Shown: in pieces, positions 34,693-45,352 of the stretch | Numbering within the stretch: the stretch's first letter is position 1 | Layout: the number at the start of each line of letters is the position of its first letter | Source: Azospirillum sp. 412522 | GTDB lineage: Bacteria > Pseudomonadota > Alphaproteobacteria > Azospirillales > Azospirillaceae | Assembly: GCF_019805165.1 (NCBI RefSeq) | Contig: NZ_RWIJ01000002.1 | Span: 124,001-188,000, forward strand | Direction: 5' to 3' | Length of the DNA stretch: 64,000 bases | Translations under genes and position numbers: made by a program | The notes under the pieces: model-generated | What the model was told of the DNA's origin: nothing | The model's input: only the letters and a program-made list of their open reading frames with translations | The model's database searches: none

Positions 34693-36039
34693 ATGTCGAT
34701 GTCGAACGGACTGTCTTTGTCGCGGCGCCAGCTTCTGGCGGCGGGCGCCGCGGTCGGCGCGCTGGGCCTGAGCGGGATCGGCCTTCCGGCCTTCGCCCAG
34801 AGCAGCGGGGTCAACTGGCGCAAATATGCCGGCACCAAGATCGAGGTGAACCTGATCAAGAGTCCGCGCGGCGACACGCTGACCAAGTACCAGAAGGAGT
34901 TCGAGGAGCTGACCGGCATCACCGTGGTGTCGGAACAGACCCCGGAGCAGCAGCAGCGCCAGAAGGCGGTGATCGAGCTGACTTCCGGCCGGCCGAGCTT
35001 CGACGTCGTGCACATCAGCTACCATGTCCAGAAGCGCCAGTTCGAGAAGGGCAAGTGGCTGGCCGACCTGACGCCCTTCATCAAGGATCCGGCGCTGACC
35101 GACGCCGGCTTCCTCGACGACTTCTCCGAAGCCGGGGTGACCTTCGCCCGCAATCCGGAGGGCGGGATCGGCGCCTTGCCCTTCTCGGTCGATTACTGGA
35201 TCGTCTATTGGAACAAGGACCTGTTCGCGAAGAAGAACCTGTCCTTCCCCAAGAGTTACGACGAGATGGTGGCCGCCGCCGCCGCTCTGACCGACCCGGC
35301 GAGCCAGACCTACGGCTTCGTCGCCCGCGGCATGAAGAACGCGAACACGCCGGTGTGGACCAGCCTGCTGCTGGGTTACGACCAGTACAGCGTCGACGCC
35401 AACCGCAACCTGCTGACCGACACCCCAGAGGCGGTGGAGGCGGCGAAGCTCTACCAGACGTTGATGACCAAGTCGGCGCCGCCGGGCGTCACCGGCTTCA
35501 ACTGGGCGGAATGCCAGTCGGCCTTCCTCCAGGGCCGCGTCGGCATGTGGTTCGACGGCGTCGGCTTCGCCCCGCCGCTGGAGGACCCGGAGAAGTCGCG
35601 CGTCGTCGGCAAGGTCGGCTACGGCCTGATGCCGAAGGGGCCGAAGGCGCACGCCGCCGCCACCACCGGCGACGGCATCGGCGTCACCGCGGCGTCGAAG
35701 AACAAGGAGGCGGCCTATCTCTATTGCCAGTGGGCGACCGGCAAGCTGATGGGCGCCCGCCTGCTGCAGGCCGGGGCCGGCGTACCGTTCCGCAATTCCG
35801 TCCTATCGGACGCGGAGGTTCGCAAGGGCGTGAAGATGCCGGCGGCCTGGGTCGATGCCGTGGTCGAATCGGCGAAGATCAGCCGCCTCGCCCTGCCGGT
35901 CATCATCCCGGTCACCGAGTTCCGCGACGTGCTGGGCGGGGCGCTGACCAACATGATCTCCGGCAGCGACCCGGCGGCCGAGCTGAAGCGGGCCACCGCC
36001 GACTTCAAGCCGATCCTCGAGCGCAGCGAGAAGACGTGA
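34693..36039 (+). CDS. Sugar ABC transporter substrate-binding protein (CUT1 family)
   Basis: This 448-residue extracellular solute-binding protein of family 1 has a twin-arginine-like leader (SRRQLLAAGAAVGALG) and the body typical of carbohydrate binding proteins (SVDYWIVYWNKDLFAKKNL and GRVGMWFDG). The ATG at 34693 is preceded by AGGGAGGAG; the open frame continues upstream. It heads an operon with two permeases, an ATPase, an aldo-keto reductase, a mutarotase and an FAH enzyme, so the ligand is probably a deoxy-hexose or related sugar. Confidence 0.9.
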   Translation: MSMSNGLSLSRRQLLAAGAAVGALGLSGIGLPAFAQSSGVNWRKYAGTKIEVNLIKSPRGDTLTKYQKEFEELTGITVVSEQTPEQQQRQKAVIELTSGRPSFDVVHISYHVQKRQFEKGKWLADLTPFIKDPALTDAGFLDDFSEAGVTFARNPEGGIGALPFSVDYWIVYWNKDLFAKKNLSFPKSYDEMVAAAAALTDPASQTYGFVARGMKNANTPVWTSLLLGYDQYSVDANRNLLTDTPEAVEAAKLYQTLMTKSAPPGVTGFNWAECQSAFLQGRVGMWFDGVGFAPPLEDPEKSRVVGKVGYGLMPKGPKAHAAATTGDGIGVTAASKNKEAAYLYCQWATGKLMGARLLQAGAGVPFRNSVLSDAEVRKGVKMPAAWVDAVVESAKISRLALPVIIPVTEFRDVLGGALTNMISGSDPAAELKRATADFKPILERSEKT

Positions 36040-36968
36040 GCATCCTGACCTCCTCGGACCGCGTGGCCGGCGCCGCTTCCGTCGGCAGGACGAAGCGGCT
36101 GCGGCCCTCCTACTGGCCCTTCGTCGTGCCGGCGCTGGTCGTCGTCGTCGGGGTCATCGTCTTTCCCTGGGTCTTCACCCTGTGGATGAGCGCCATGGAA
36201 TGGCGCATCGGCGAGGAGCAGCGCTTCGTCGGCCTGCAGAACTACGTCCGGCTGGCGACCGACGTGCGGTTCCTGGAGGCGATGGGCCACACGCTGGTCT
36301 ATACCGCGCTGTCGGTGGTGGCGCCGCTGGTGCTGGGCACCGCGGCGGCGCTGGCCTTCAACACCAAGCTGCCGGCGAGAGGCCTGCTGCGCGGCATCTT
36401 CGTCATGCCGATGATGGCGACCCCGGTCGCCATCGCGCTGGTGTGGACGATGATGTTCCACCCGCAGCTCGGCGTGCTGAACTACCTGCTGTCGCTGGTC
36501 GGCATCGGCCCGCTGCAATGGGTCTACCACCCGAGCACGGTGATCCTGTCGCTGGTGCTGGTGGAGACCTGGCAGTGGACGCCGCTGGTGATGCTGATCG
36601 TGCTGGGCGGCTTGGCGTCGCTGCCGACCGAGCCGTACGAGAGCGCGCAGATCGACGGCGCCACCGCCTGGCAGCGCTTCCGCTACCTGACCCTGCCGAT
36701 GATCAAGCCGTTCCTGATGGTGGCGGTCATCATCCGCAGCATCGACGCGCTGAAGAGCTTCGACATCCTCTACACCATCACCCAGGGCGGGCCGGGAACG
36801 GCGTCCGAGACGATCAACCTGTATCTCTACAGCGTCGCCTTCACCTATTACGACATCGGCTACGGCTCGGCCATCGCGGTGGTGTTCTTCGTGCTGATCA
36901 TCCTGCTGTCGCTGGTGCTGCTGCACCTGCGCCAGCGCAGCGCCTGGAATTCGGGAGACGGGAAATGA
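36036..36968 (+). CDS. Sugar ABC transporter permease 1 (MalF/UgpA type)
   Basis: This 310-residue permease starts at a GTG overlapping the binding-protein stop (GTGA). It has six membrane segments and the EAA loop YESAQIDGATAWQRFRYLTLP, typical of CUT1 sugar importers. The next permease gene overlaps its stop by four bases. It forms a heterodimeric channel with permease 2. Confidence 0.9.
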   Translation: MSILTSSDRVAGAASVGRTKRLRPSYWPFVVPALVVVVGVIVFPWVFTLWMSAMEWRIGEEQRFVGLQNYVRLATDVRFLEAMGHTLVYTALSVVAPLVLGTAAALAFNTKLPARGLLRGIFVMPMMATPVAIALVWTMMFHPQLGVLNYLLSLVGIGPLQWVYHPSTVILSLVLVETWQWTPLVMLIVLGGLASLPTEPYESAQIDGATAWQRFRYLTLPMIKPFLMVAVIIRSIDALKSFDILYTITQGGPGTASETINLYLYSVAFTYYDIGYGSAIAVVFFVLIILLSLVLLHLRQRSAWNSGDGK

Positions 36969-37795
36969 GCCGGCCGCTGAGGAAGCTCCTGGACAAGGCC
37001 GGCATGGCCGTCTGCGTCCTGCTGCTGGTGTCGCCGGCGCTGCTGTTCTTCCTGTGGATGCTGTCGCTGTCGCTGAAGTTCGAGATCGACAACGGCGCCT
37101 ATCCGCCGATCCTGATCCCGGAGCGCTTCGCCTGGAAGAACTACACGACGATCCTCGAGGGCAACAGCTTCCTGCTCTATTTCTGGAACAGCCTGATCGT
37201 CACCGGGGCCGCCACCCTGTTCGCGCTGCTGGTGGGCGTGCCGGCCGGCTACGGCATCGCCCGGATGCGGGCGCACAAGTCGGCGGTGGTCATCATGATC
37301 GCCCGCATGACGCCCGGCCTGTCCTTCCTGATCCCGCTGTTCCTGCTGTTCCAGTGGCTGGGGCTGCTCGGCACGCTGTGGCCGCAGATCATCATCCATC
37401 TGGTCGTCACCGTGCCCATCGTGATCTGGATCATGATCGGCTATTTCGAGACGACGCCGATGGAGCTGGAGGAGGCGGCGATGGTCGACGGCGCCACGCG
37501 CTGGCAGATCTTCGCCAAGGTGGCGCTGCCGATCGCCAAGCCCGGCATCGTCGTCGCCTTCATCCTGTCGGTGATCTTCTCCTGGAACAACTTCGTCTTC
37601 GGCATCGTGCTGGCCAGCCGCGAGACGCGGACGCTGCCGGTCGCCGTCTACAACATGCTGTCCTTCGAGCAGGTGAGCTGGGGGCCGCTGGCCGCCGCCG
37701 CGCTGGTGGTGACGCTGCCGGTGCTGATCCTGACCGTGGCCGCCCAGCGCCAGATCGTGGCCGGCCTGACCGCCGGCGCCGTCAAGGGCGGCTGA
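36965..37795 (+). CDS. Sugar ABC transporter permease 2 (MalG/UgpE type)
   Basis: This 276-residue permease overlaps the previous gene (ATGA). It has six membrane segments and an EAA loop (LEEAAMVDGATRWQIFAKVALP). It is the partner of permease 1 in the CUT1 importer. A repeat-rich 207-base gap separates it from the ATPase gene, so translational coupling ends here. Confidence 0.9.
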   Translation: MSRPLRKLLDKAGMAVCVLLLVSPALLFFLWMLSLSLKFEIDNGAYPPILIPERFAWKNYTTILEGNSFLLYFWNSLIVTGAATLFALLVGVPAGYGIARMRAHKSAVVIMIARMTPGLSFLIPLFLLFQWLGLLGTLWPQIIIHLVVTVPIVIWIMIGYFETTPMELEEAAMVDGATRWQIFAKVALPIAKPGIVVAFILSVIFSWNNFVFGIVLASRETRTLPVAVYNMLSFEQVSWGPLAAAALVVTLPVLILTVAAQRQIVAGLTAGAVKGG

Positions 37796-37849
37796 TCCTT
37801 TTCATCCGGGGTGCAGCCCATTCGGAGCAACGCCTTACCCAGGGAAACC

Positions 37850-37931
37850 CGTCATCCCCGCGAAGGCGGGGATCCAAGCCCCCGGTCCAAGTGCTTCAGA
37901 CGGCTGGATTCCCGCCTTCGCGGGAATGACG
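37850..37931. repeat. Paired 27-bp inverted palindromic repeats (REP/BIME-like)
   Basis: Two 27-base arms (37850-37876 and 37905-37931) are inverted copies with only two mismatches, separated by 28 bases. Each arm is itself a hairpin: CCCCGC-GAAG-GCGGGG in the left arm and TCCCGC-CTTC-GCGGGA in the right. Both arms carry GTCAT at the outer end and GGAT at the inner. This is the form of dispersed REP/BIME-type repeats of many proteobacteria, here inside the sugar operon between permease 2 and the ATPase gene. Confidence 0.85.
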
Positions 37932-38002
37932 GTCGATAAGCTAACAGGCAGTTTTCCGGCGAGTCCGGCTCCCGCCCCGACATCATAAAGAGAGACGACC
38001 CC

Positions 38003-39084
<1,082 letters not shown>

Positions 39085-39085
<1 letters not shown>

Positions 39086-40098
39086 TGACGCTGCCGACCA
39101 GAACCCTGGGCCGCACCGGCATCGCCGTCTCGGAGATCGGCTTCGGCGCCGCGCCGCTGGGCGACCTCTACGGCCGTCTCGACGAGGCCACCGCCGTCGG
39201 CGCCGCGGTCGCCGCGCTGTCGGCGGGCGTCACGCTGCTCGACACTTCGCCGCTCTACGGCCATGGGCTGGCGGAAGCGCGCTGCGGCACCGCCCTGCGT
39301 CAGGTCGGGCGCGACGGTGTCGTGCTCTGCACCAAGGTCGGGCGCTGGATGGATCCGGGCCAAGGGCGGGGCGACGGGTCGGGCTATGCCGGCGGCCTGC
39401 CGCACCGGGCGGTGATCGACTATTCCCATGACGGGACGATGCGGTCGGTGGAGCAGTCGCTGCTGCGGCTCGGCACCGACCGCATCGACGTGCTGCTGAT
39501 CCATGACGTCGATGTCTGGACCCACGGCGCGGACCGCATCGAGGCCCGCTTCGCCGAGGCGATGGACGGCGCCTACCGCGCGCTCGACCGGCTGCGCGCC
39601 GACGGCACGGTCAAGGCCATCGGCGTCGGCGTCAACGAGGCGGAGATGTGCGTCCGCTTCGCCCAGGCCGGCGATTTCGACGCCATGCTGCTGGCCGGGC
39701 GCTATTCCCTGCTGGAGCAGCCGGCGCTGGACGCGTTCCTGCCGCTGGCCCAGACCAAGGGCATCGGCGTGATGCTGGGCGGCGTGTTCAATTCCGGCAT
39801 CCTCGCCAGCGGCGCGGTTCCCGGCGCCAAATACAATTACGGCCCGGCCCCGGCCGACATCCTGGAGCGGGTGGGGCGGATCGAGACGGTGTGCCGTGCC
39901 CACGGCGTCCCGCTCGCCACGGCGGCGCTGCGCTTCGCGCTCGGCCATCCGGCGGTGTCGTCGGTGGTGCTGGGGGCGGTGACGACCGATGAGGTGCGCC
40001 GCAATCTCGACGCCATGGCGGCCGATGTGCCTGCCGCGCTGTGGTCCGACCTGAAAGCGGAGGGGCTGTTGGCGGCGGGCGTGCCGGTGCCGGTCTGA
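39085..40098 (+). CDS. Aldo/keto reductase, L-fucose/D-threo-aldose 1-dehydrogenase-like
   Basis: This 337-residue aldo-keto reductase shows LLDTSPLYGHGLAE (catalytic Asp and Tyr), LCTKVGR (Lys) and LLIHDVD (His). The length and C-terminal GVFNSGILASG segment fit the D-threo-aldose (L-fucose) 1-dehydrogenase branch, which oxidises L-fucose to its lactone. It overlaps the ATPase stop and is 24 bases before the mutarotase gene. Substrate is inferred from neighbours; L-galactose or D-arabinose are alternatives. Confidence 0.85.
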
Positions 40099-40122
40099 AC
40101 AAAACCAACAAGGATAAGCGCC

Positions 40123-40578
40123 ATGCTGAAGGGACTCGATCCGCTTCTGTCTCCCGACCTGCTGTGGGTGCTGGCCGCCATGGGCCATGGCGACGATCTG
40201 GCGCTGGTCGACGCCAACCACCCGGCGGAGGCCATCGCCCGCGCTACCATCTCCGGCCGGCTGATCGTGCTGCCGGGGGTGACGATGGCGCGGGCCGCCC
40301 GCGGCATCCTCAGCGTCTTTCCGCTCGACGGCTATGTGCCCGACCCGGTGCGCCGGATGGAGGTGGTGGGCGATCCCGCGGCACTGCCCACCGTCCAGGG
40401 CGAGGTGCAGGCCGAGATCGACCGCGCCGAAGGCCGACCGCTGCCGCTTCAGGGCATCGAGCGCTTCTCCTTCTACGACGCGGCCCGCCGCGCCTTCGCC
40501 GTGGTGCAGGTCGGCGATCCGCGACCCTATGGTTGCTTTCTGTTGCGCAAGGGCGTCATCGCTGGCGAACTGTCTTAA
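40123..40578 (+). CDS. fucU: RbsD/FucU-family sugar mutarotase
   Basis: This 151-residue protein is a member of the RbsD/FucU family: MLKGLDPLLSPDLLWVLAAMGHGDDLALVDANHPA holds the catalytic histidine in GHGD, and FSFYDAARRAFAVVQVGD follows near the C-terminus (given here as two separate stretches). FucU interconverts the anomers of L-fucose. Placed directly after an L-fucose dehydrogenase-like gene, it would supply the right anomer to that enzyme. Confidence 0.87.
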   Translation: MLKGLDPLLSPDLLWVLAAMGHGDDLALVDANHPAEAIARATISGRLIVLPGVTMARAARGILSVFPLDGYVPDPVRRMEVVGDPAALPTVQGEVQAEIDRAEGRPLPLQGIERFSFYDAARRAFAVVQVGDPRPYGCFLLRKGVIAGELS

Positions 40579-40610
40579 CCAGACCTCTTTCCCAAACACC
40601 GGACCCCGAC

Positions 40611-41792
40611 ATGCCCCAGTTTTCCGTGGATGAGACCTCGACCCTTCCCACCGACGGCTATGCCGGCACCCTGGCCGGGCGCGTCTGGCGGCCCGGCATC
40701 GGCCCCTCGGTGGTGGCCGTGCGCGCCGACGGCGTTTATGACGTCACCACGTCCTTCCCGACCATGAGCGAGCTGGCCGCCCGGCCGGATCCGGCAGCGG
40801 ATCTCGCGGCGGCGGCGGGGGAGCGCATCGGTTCGCTGGCCGACATCCTCGCCAACACGCCGCCGGACAGCCGCGACGCCAATGCCCCCTGGCTGCTGGC
40901 GCCGACCGACCTCCAGGTTCTGAAGGCGGCCGGCGTCACCTTCGCCGTGTCGATGCTGGAGCGGGTGATCGAGGAGCGCGCCCGCGGCAATCCCGACGCC
41001 GCCGAGGCGATCCGCGCCGAGGTGCAGCGGCTGGTCGGCGACGACCTGGCGGCGCTGAAGCCCGGCTCCGAGGCGGCGATGAGCCTCAAGGAAGTCCTGA
41101 TCGCCCAGGGCGCCTGGAGCCAGTATCTGGAGGTCGGCATCGGCCCGGACGCGGAGGTCTTCACCAAGGCGCCCGTGCTGTCGTCGGTCGGCACGCTGAT
41201 GGACGCCGGGCTGCATCCGAAATCGACCTGGAACAACCCGGAGCCGGAGGTGGTGCTGATCGTCGCTTCCGACGGGCGCATAACCGGGGCGACGCTGGGC
41301 AACGACGTGAACCTGCGCGACTTCGAGGGACGCTCCGCCCTGCTGCTGTCGAAGGCGAAGGACAACAACGCGTCCTGCGCCGTCGGTCCGTTCATCCGCT
41401 TCTTCGACAAGACCTTCACGCTGGACGACGTGCGGAACACCGACGTCGCCCTGACCGTCGAGGGGCCGGAGGGCTTCCAACTGGCGGGCCTGTCCTCCAT
41501 CTCGCGGATCAGCCGCGATCCGGAGGACCTCGTGGCCCAGACCGTCGGCCCGGTCCACCAGTATCCCGACGGCTTCGCCCTGTTCCTCGGCACCATGTTC
41601 GCGCCCACCCAGGACCGCGACAATCCCGGTGGCGGCTTCACCCACAAGGAAGGCGACCTCGTCACCATCGCGGCGCCCAAGCTGGGCGCCCTGGTCAACC
41701 GCATGCGGCCGAGCGACGCCTGCGAACCCTGGACCACCGGCATCGTCGAGTTGATGCGCTCGCTGGTCCGGCGGGGGGCGCTGAAAGGCTGA
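40611..41792 (+). CDS. Fumarylacetoacetate hydrolase-family protein (sugar acid dehydratase/hydrolase type)
   Basis: This 393-residue protein has the FAH C-terminal catalytic domain (EPEVVLIVASDGRI, GNDVNLRDFEGRSALLL) and a longer N-terminal part than simple FAH proteins. Relatives of this length act as 2-keto-3-deoxy-pentonate dehydratases, while other FAH enzymes hydrolyse 2,4-diketo-3-deoxy acids. In this locus either role would finish breakdown of a keto-deoxy sugar acid. It ends the plus-strand operon. Confidence 0.82.
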   Translation: MPQFSVDETSTLPTDGYAGTLAGRVWRPGIGPSVVAVRADGVYDVTTSFPTMSELAARPDPAADLAAAAGERIGSLADILANTPPDSRDANAPWLLAPTDLQVLKAAGVTFAVSMLERVIEERARGNPDAAEAIRAEVQRLVGDDLAALKPGSEAAMSLKEVLIAQGAWSQYLEVGIGPDAEVFTKAPVLSSVGTLMDAGLHPKSTWNNPEPEVVLIVASDGRITGATLGNDVNLRDFEGRSALLLSKAKDNNASCAVGPFIRFFDKTFTLDDVRNTDVALTVEGPEGFQLAGLSSISRISRDPEDLVAQTVGPVHQYPDGFALFLGTMFAPTQDRDNPGGGFTHKEGDLVTIAAPKLGALVNRMRPSDACEPWTTGIVELMRSLVRRGALKG

Positions 41793-41819
41793 CGGGCGCC
41801 CCCCGGTCGTGCGCCGTCA
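41790..41819. terminator. Hairpin between converging sugar operons
   Basis: TGACGGGCGC (41790-41799) and GCGCCGTCA (41811-41819) pair with one bulged G around an eleven-base loop, exactly where the plus-strand FAH gene and the minus-strand UxaA gene converge. No T-run follows. It overlaps the last bases of both genes and would serve both directions. Confidence 0.5.
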
Positions 41820-43343
41820 CATGACGGCGCCGATCTGCCAGGGCACGAACTCGTTGTCGCCGATGCCGTTTTCCTCGCTGCGGGTGCGGTGGCCCGACGC
41901 GGTGTCCAGCATCAGGCGGAACAGGGCGGCGCCGGCCTCCGCCACGCTGGTGCCGCCGTCCAGCACGGCGCCGCCGTTGAAGTCCATGTCGTCGCCCATG
42001 CGGGCATAGAGCGCGCTGTTGGTGGCGATCTTCAGCGACGGCGTCGGCTTGCAGCCATAGGTTGAGCCGCGGCCGGTGGTGAAGGCGATCAGGTTGGCGC
42101 CGCCTGCCACCTGTCCGGTGGCCGACACGGGATCGTAGCCGGGCGTGTCCATGAAGACGAGGCCGTGGTCAGTCACCGGCTCGGCATAATCGACCACCGC
42201 GTTCAGGCGGGTGCCGCCGCCCTTGGCGACCGCGCCGAGCGATTTCTCCAGGATGGTGGTGATGCCGCCGGCCTTGTTGCCGGGCGACGGGTTGTTGTTC
42301 ATGTCGCCCTTGTGCATCCGGGTGTAGTCCTCCCACCAGCGGATGCGGTCCATCAGCTTGCCGGCGACGGCGGGGGAGGCGGCGCGGGCGGTGAGCAGAT
42401 GCTCGGCGCCGTAGATCTCCGGCGTTTCCGACAGGATGGCGGTGCCGCCATGGGCGACCAGCAGGTCGACGGCGGCTCCCAGAACCGGGTTGGCGGTGAT
42501 GCCGGAATAGCCGTCGGAGCCGCCGCATTGCAGCCCGACCGTCAGGTGGCTCGCCGGCACCGGCTCGCGCCGGACGTCATTGGCGATCGGCAGCATGGCG
42601 CGGACCAGGGCGACGCCGCGGTCGATGGTCTCGCGGGTGCCGCCTTCCTCCTGGATGGTCAGGGTGGCGATCAGCCCGTCCGGGCGCGGGGCCAGCGTCT
42701 GGGCCAGGGGCGCGATCTGGTTCATCTCGCAGCCGAGACCGATCAGCAGAAGCCCGGCGAAGTTGGCGTGGTCGGCGTAGCCGCGCAGGGTGCGGCGCAG
42801 GATCGCCATGCCCTCGCCGGTGCCGTTCATGCCGCAGCCGCTGCCGTGGACGATGGCGACCACCCCGTCGACGTTCGGGTAATCGGCCAGCGCATTGCCG
42901 TTGAAGGCGTCGGCGATGCGCTTGCAGACGGTGGCGGAGCAGTTCACGCTGGCGATGACGCCGATGTAGTTGCGGGTGGCGATCTGCCCCGACGGGCGGC
43001 GGATGCCGAGGAAGGTCGCCTGCTCCGCGCCGCGGTCGGCCTCGACGATGCGGGTGGAGCCGTGCTCCAGCCTGGCCTCCCCCATGCCGAGATTGTGGAC
43101 GTGGACATGCTGGCCGGGTTCGATCGGCTGGGTCGCGGTGCCGATCACCTGCCCGTACTTGACCACCGGCTCGCCCGGCGCCACGGCGCGGATGGCGATC
43201 TTGTGGCCGCTGGGGATGGTGGCGGCGGCGGTGCCGGCGAAGCCGCCGACGGAGACGGGGCTGCCCGCCGGGATCTCACGGGTGGCGACCGCGACGCTGT
43301 CCGACGGGTTCAGCAGGAGAAGTTCGGGAACGGAAGACGGCAT
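41817..43343 (-). CDS. UxaA-family sugar acid dehydratase (altronate/galactarate/fuconate type)
   Basis: This 508-residue protein joins an N-terminal SAF domain (about 1-90) to the UxaA/GarD catalytic part (GLQCGGSDGYSGITANP, GYDPVSATGQVAGGANL). Family members dehydrate altronate or galactarate using iron. The neighbouring lactonase, sugar dehydrogenases and mutarotase suggest that the substrate here is L-fuconate or a similar aldonate. The ATG at 43343 follows AAGGAC; a nine-codon longer form is possible. Confidence 0.87.
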   Translation of the reverse strand: MPSSVPELLLLNPSDSVAVATREIPAGSPVSVGGFAGTAAATIPSGHKIAIRAVAPGEPVVKYGQVIGTATQPIEPGQHVHVHNLGMGEARLEHGSTRIVEADRGAEQATFLGIRRPSGQIATRNYIGVIASVNCSATVCKRIADAFNGNALADYPNVDGVVAIVHGSGCGMNGTGEGMAILRRTLRGYADHANFAGLLLIGLGCEMNQIAPLAQTLAPRPDGLIATLTIQEEGGTRETIDRGVALVRAMLPIANDVRREPVPASHLTVGLQCGGSDGYSGITANPVLGAAVDLLVAHGGTAILSETPEIYGAEHLLTARAASPAVAGKLMDRIRWWEDYTRMHKGDMNNNPSPGNKAGGITTILEKSLGAVAKGGGTRLNAVVDYAEPVTDHGLVFMDTPGYDPVSATGQVAGGANLIAFTTGRGSTYGCKPTPSLKIATNSALYARMGDDMDFNGGAVLDGGTSVAEAGAALFRLMLDTASGHRTRSEENGIGDNEFVPWQIGAVM

Positions 43344-43385
43344 CGCTTTTGTCCTTGAAGGGAAAATCATGGATGGCGGACTGCG

Positions 43386-44201
43386 TCAGTCCAGCCGGTA
43401 GAAGGCGGCGGCATTGCCGCCGAACACGGCGTCATGCGCCTCTGTGGGGATCAACTGGCGGCACATCTCCAGCCAGCCGGCATAGTCGCCGGCCAGCCGC
43501 AGGACCGGCCAGTCGCTGCCCCAGATCAGCCGGCCGGTGCCGAACAGGGCGGTCAGCCGCTCCGCATAGGGGCGGATGTCGCCGATGCCGGTGCGGTCCC
43601 CCGCCTCGGTCAACAGGCCGGACAGCTTGCACCGGACATTGGGCAAGGCGGCGAGGGCGGCCATGTCCTCCGCCCAGCCGGGGGTGCCGCCGGTTGCGAT
43701 CTCCGGCTTGGCGGCGTGGTCGATGACGATGGGCAGCGCCGGGTGCCGTTGGGCGAAACGGATCAGCGACGGCAGGTGTCGCGGCAGGACCAGCGCGTCG
43801 AAACACAGGCCGGCCTCGGCCATCGCCGCGGCGGCCGGATCGATGGCGGGATCGTCCAGCCAGTCGGCCGACTCGGCCTGCACCATCGGCCGCAGCCCCT
43901 TCAACTCGGGGTGTGCGGCAAGCATCCGCACCTGTCGCGGGGCGTCCGCCGCCTTCAGGTCGGCCCAGCCCACGACGCCACGGATGAAGCGATGCTGCCC
44001 CGCAAGGTCGAGCATGAAGTCGGTGTCCGCCGCGCTGGGCAGGGTCTGGACCAGGATCGTGCCGTCCACGCCGTTCTCCCGCAGCAGCGGCAGCAGGTCG
44101 GGGGGCAGGAAGTCACGGTGGATGGGGCCGAGTTCCGGCGGCGGCCATTCGCCCTGGCGGGCGGCCATCAGCCAGAAATGCTGGTGGGCGTCGATGCGCA
44201 T
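43386..44201 (-). CDS. Amidohydrolase-family lactonase (COG3618, L-fuconolactonase-like)
   Basis: This 271-residue protein has the COG3618 amidohydrolase pattern: a metal-binding AHQHFW at the N-terminus, VIDHAAKP in the middle and WGSDWPV near the C-terminus. Characterised members hydrolyse sugar lactones, including L-fucono-1,5-lactone, to the acids. It lies between the UxaA-like dehydratase and an aldo-keto reductase, the expected order for oxidation, lactone opening and dehydration. Confidence 0.86.
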   Translation of the reverse strand: MRIDAHQHFWLMAARQGEWPPPELGPIHRDFLPPDLLPLLRENGVDGTILVQTLPSAADTDFMLDLAGQHRFIRGVVGWADLKAADAPRQVRMLAAHPELKGLRPMVQAESADWLDDPAIDPAAAAMAEAGLCFDALVLPRHLPSLIRFAQRHPALPIVIDHAAKPEIATGGTPGWAEDMAALAALPNVRCKLSGLLTEAGDRTGIGDIRPYAERLTALFGTGRLIWGSDWPVLRLAGDYAGWLEMCRQLIPTEAHDAVFGGNAAAFYRLD

Positions 44202-44205
44202 GGTG

Positions 44206-45243
44206 TCAGGTCTCCGCCGGGATGGGCGCTGGAATGGGAGCCACTTCGTCCAGCAGGCCGCGCGACTTCAACGCCTGCCAGAAGGCGGCGGGAATCGGAG
44301 TCTGGAGCCATGCGAGGTTGGTCGCCAGCTGCCCGGCGCTGCGCACTCCGGTGACGCAGGAGGCCACCGCCGGATGGGCCAGCGGGAATTGCAAGGCGGC
44401 GGCGGGAAGCTCCACGTCGAACGCGCGGCAGGCGGCGGCCAGCGCCTCCACCCGCGCCACCGTTTCGGGCGGGGCGTCGGCGTAGTTGAACTTGCCGTTG
44501 CCGGCGAGGATGCCGGAATTGAACACGCCGGCGGCGACGATCCGGGTACCGGTGGCGAGGCAGCGCTCCAGGAAGGGCGACAGGCTGGCCTGTTCCAGCA
44601 GGGTGTAGCGGCCGGCCAGCATGGTGCAGTCGAGGTCGACCTCGTCCATCGCGTCCAGCGCCACCTCCCATTCGTTGACGCCGAGGCCGATGGCGGCCAC
44701 CGCGCCGTCGCGCCGCAATTCCTCCAGCGCGCGGAAACCGCCGCCACGGGTCAGCGCATCCCAATGATGGGCATGGGCATCGCCATGGGTGACCCGGCCG
44801 ATGTCGTGGACATAGAGGATGTCGATGCGGGCGAGGCCGAGGCGCTGGAGCGAATCCTCCACCGAGCGCAGGATGCCGTCGCGGGAGTAATCGTAGACGG
44901 GATGGAAAGGCAGGGGATCGGCCCAGCCGTCGGCATCGACTCCCTGCACCCGACTGCCGCCGGCGTTGGGGCGGATCAGCCGGCCGACCTTGGTCGACAA
45001 AACGAACCCGTCGCGCGGCCGGTCGCACAGCGCGGCGCCCAGCCGCCGCTCCGACCGGCCGTAGCCGTAATAGGGGGCGGTGTCGAAATAGCGGATGCCG
45101 GCATCCCAGGCCGCCGCGACGAGCCGGTCGGCCTCGGCCGGATCGGTCGGGCGGTAGAGTCCGCCCAACTGCGCGCAGCCCAGCCCGATCACCGGGAGCG
45201 ACAGGCCGGAGCGCGGCAAGGTGCGGCGGTCGGTCAGTTTCAT
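44206..45243 (-). CDS. Aldo/keto reductase, second L-fucose/aldose 1-dehydrogenase-like
   Basis: This 345-residue aldo-keto reductase has the catalytic set YFDTAPYYGYGRSE (Asp, Tyr), LSTKVGR (Lys) and ILYVHDIG (His). It is the same branch as the enzyme at 39085 and clearly paralogous in layout (both contain GVFNSGIL). It lies four bases upstream of the lactonase gene. The two paralogues may act on different sugars or anomers. Confidence 0.86.
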   Translation of the reverse strand: MKLTDRRTLPRSGLSLPVIGLGCAQLGGLYRPTDPAEADRLVAAAWDAGIRYFDTAPYYGYGRSERRLGAALCDRPRDGFVLSTKVGRLIRPNAGGSRVQGVDADGWADPLPFHPVYDYSRDGILRSVEDSLQRLGLARIDILYVHDIGRVTHGDAHAHHWDALTRGGGFRALEELRRDGAVAAIGLGVNEWEVALDAMDEVDLDCTMLAGRYTLLEQASLSPFLERCLATGTRIVAAGVFNSGILAGNGKFNYADAPPETVARVEALAAACRAFDVELPAAALQFPLAHPAVASCVTGVRSAGQLATNLAWLQTPIPAAFWQALKSRGLLDEVAPIPAPIPAET

Positions 45244-45352
45244 GGGAGACGCCTCGATTGCGGAGAACGCGACATGGAAGAAAAAGGGCGTGCGCGGCGA
45301 GGGACCGGGCGCCGCGCACGCCCGAGGCGGAGGAGAGGAGTACAGGACGTGC

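Noticed and set aside
37850..37931. Inverted repeat considered as insertion-sequence ends
   Set aside because: Only 28 bases separate the arms, there is no transposase gene and no target-site duplication is evident; a REP/BIME-like element fits better.
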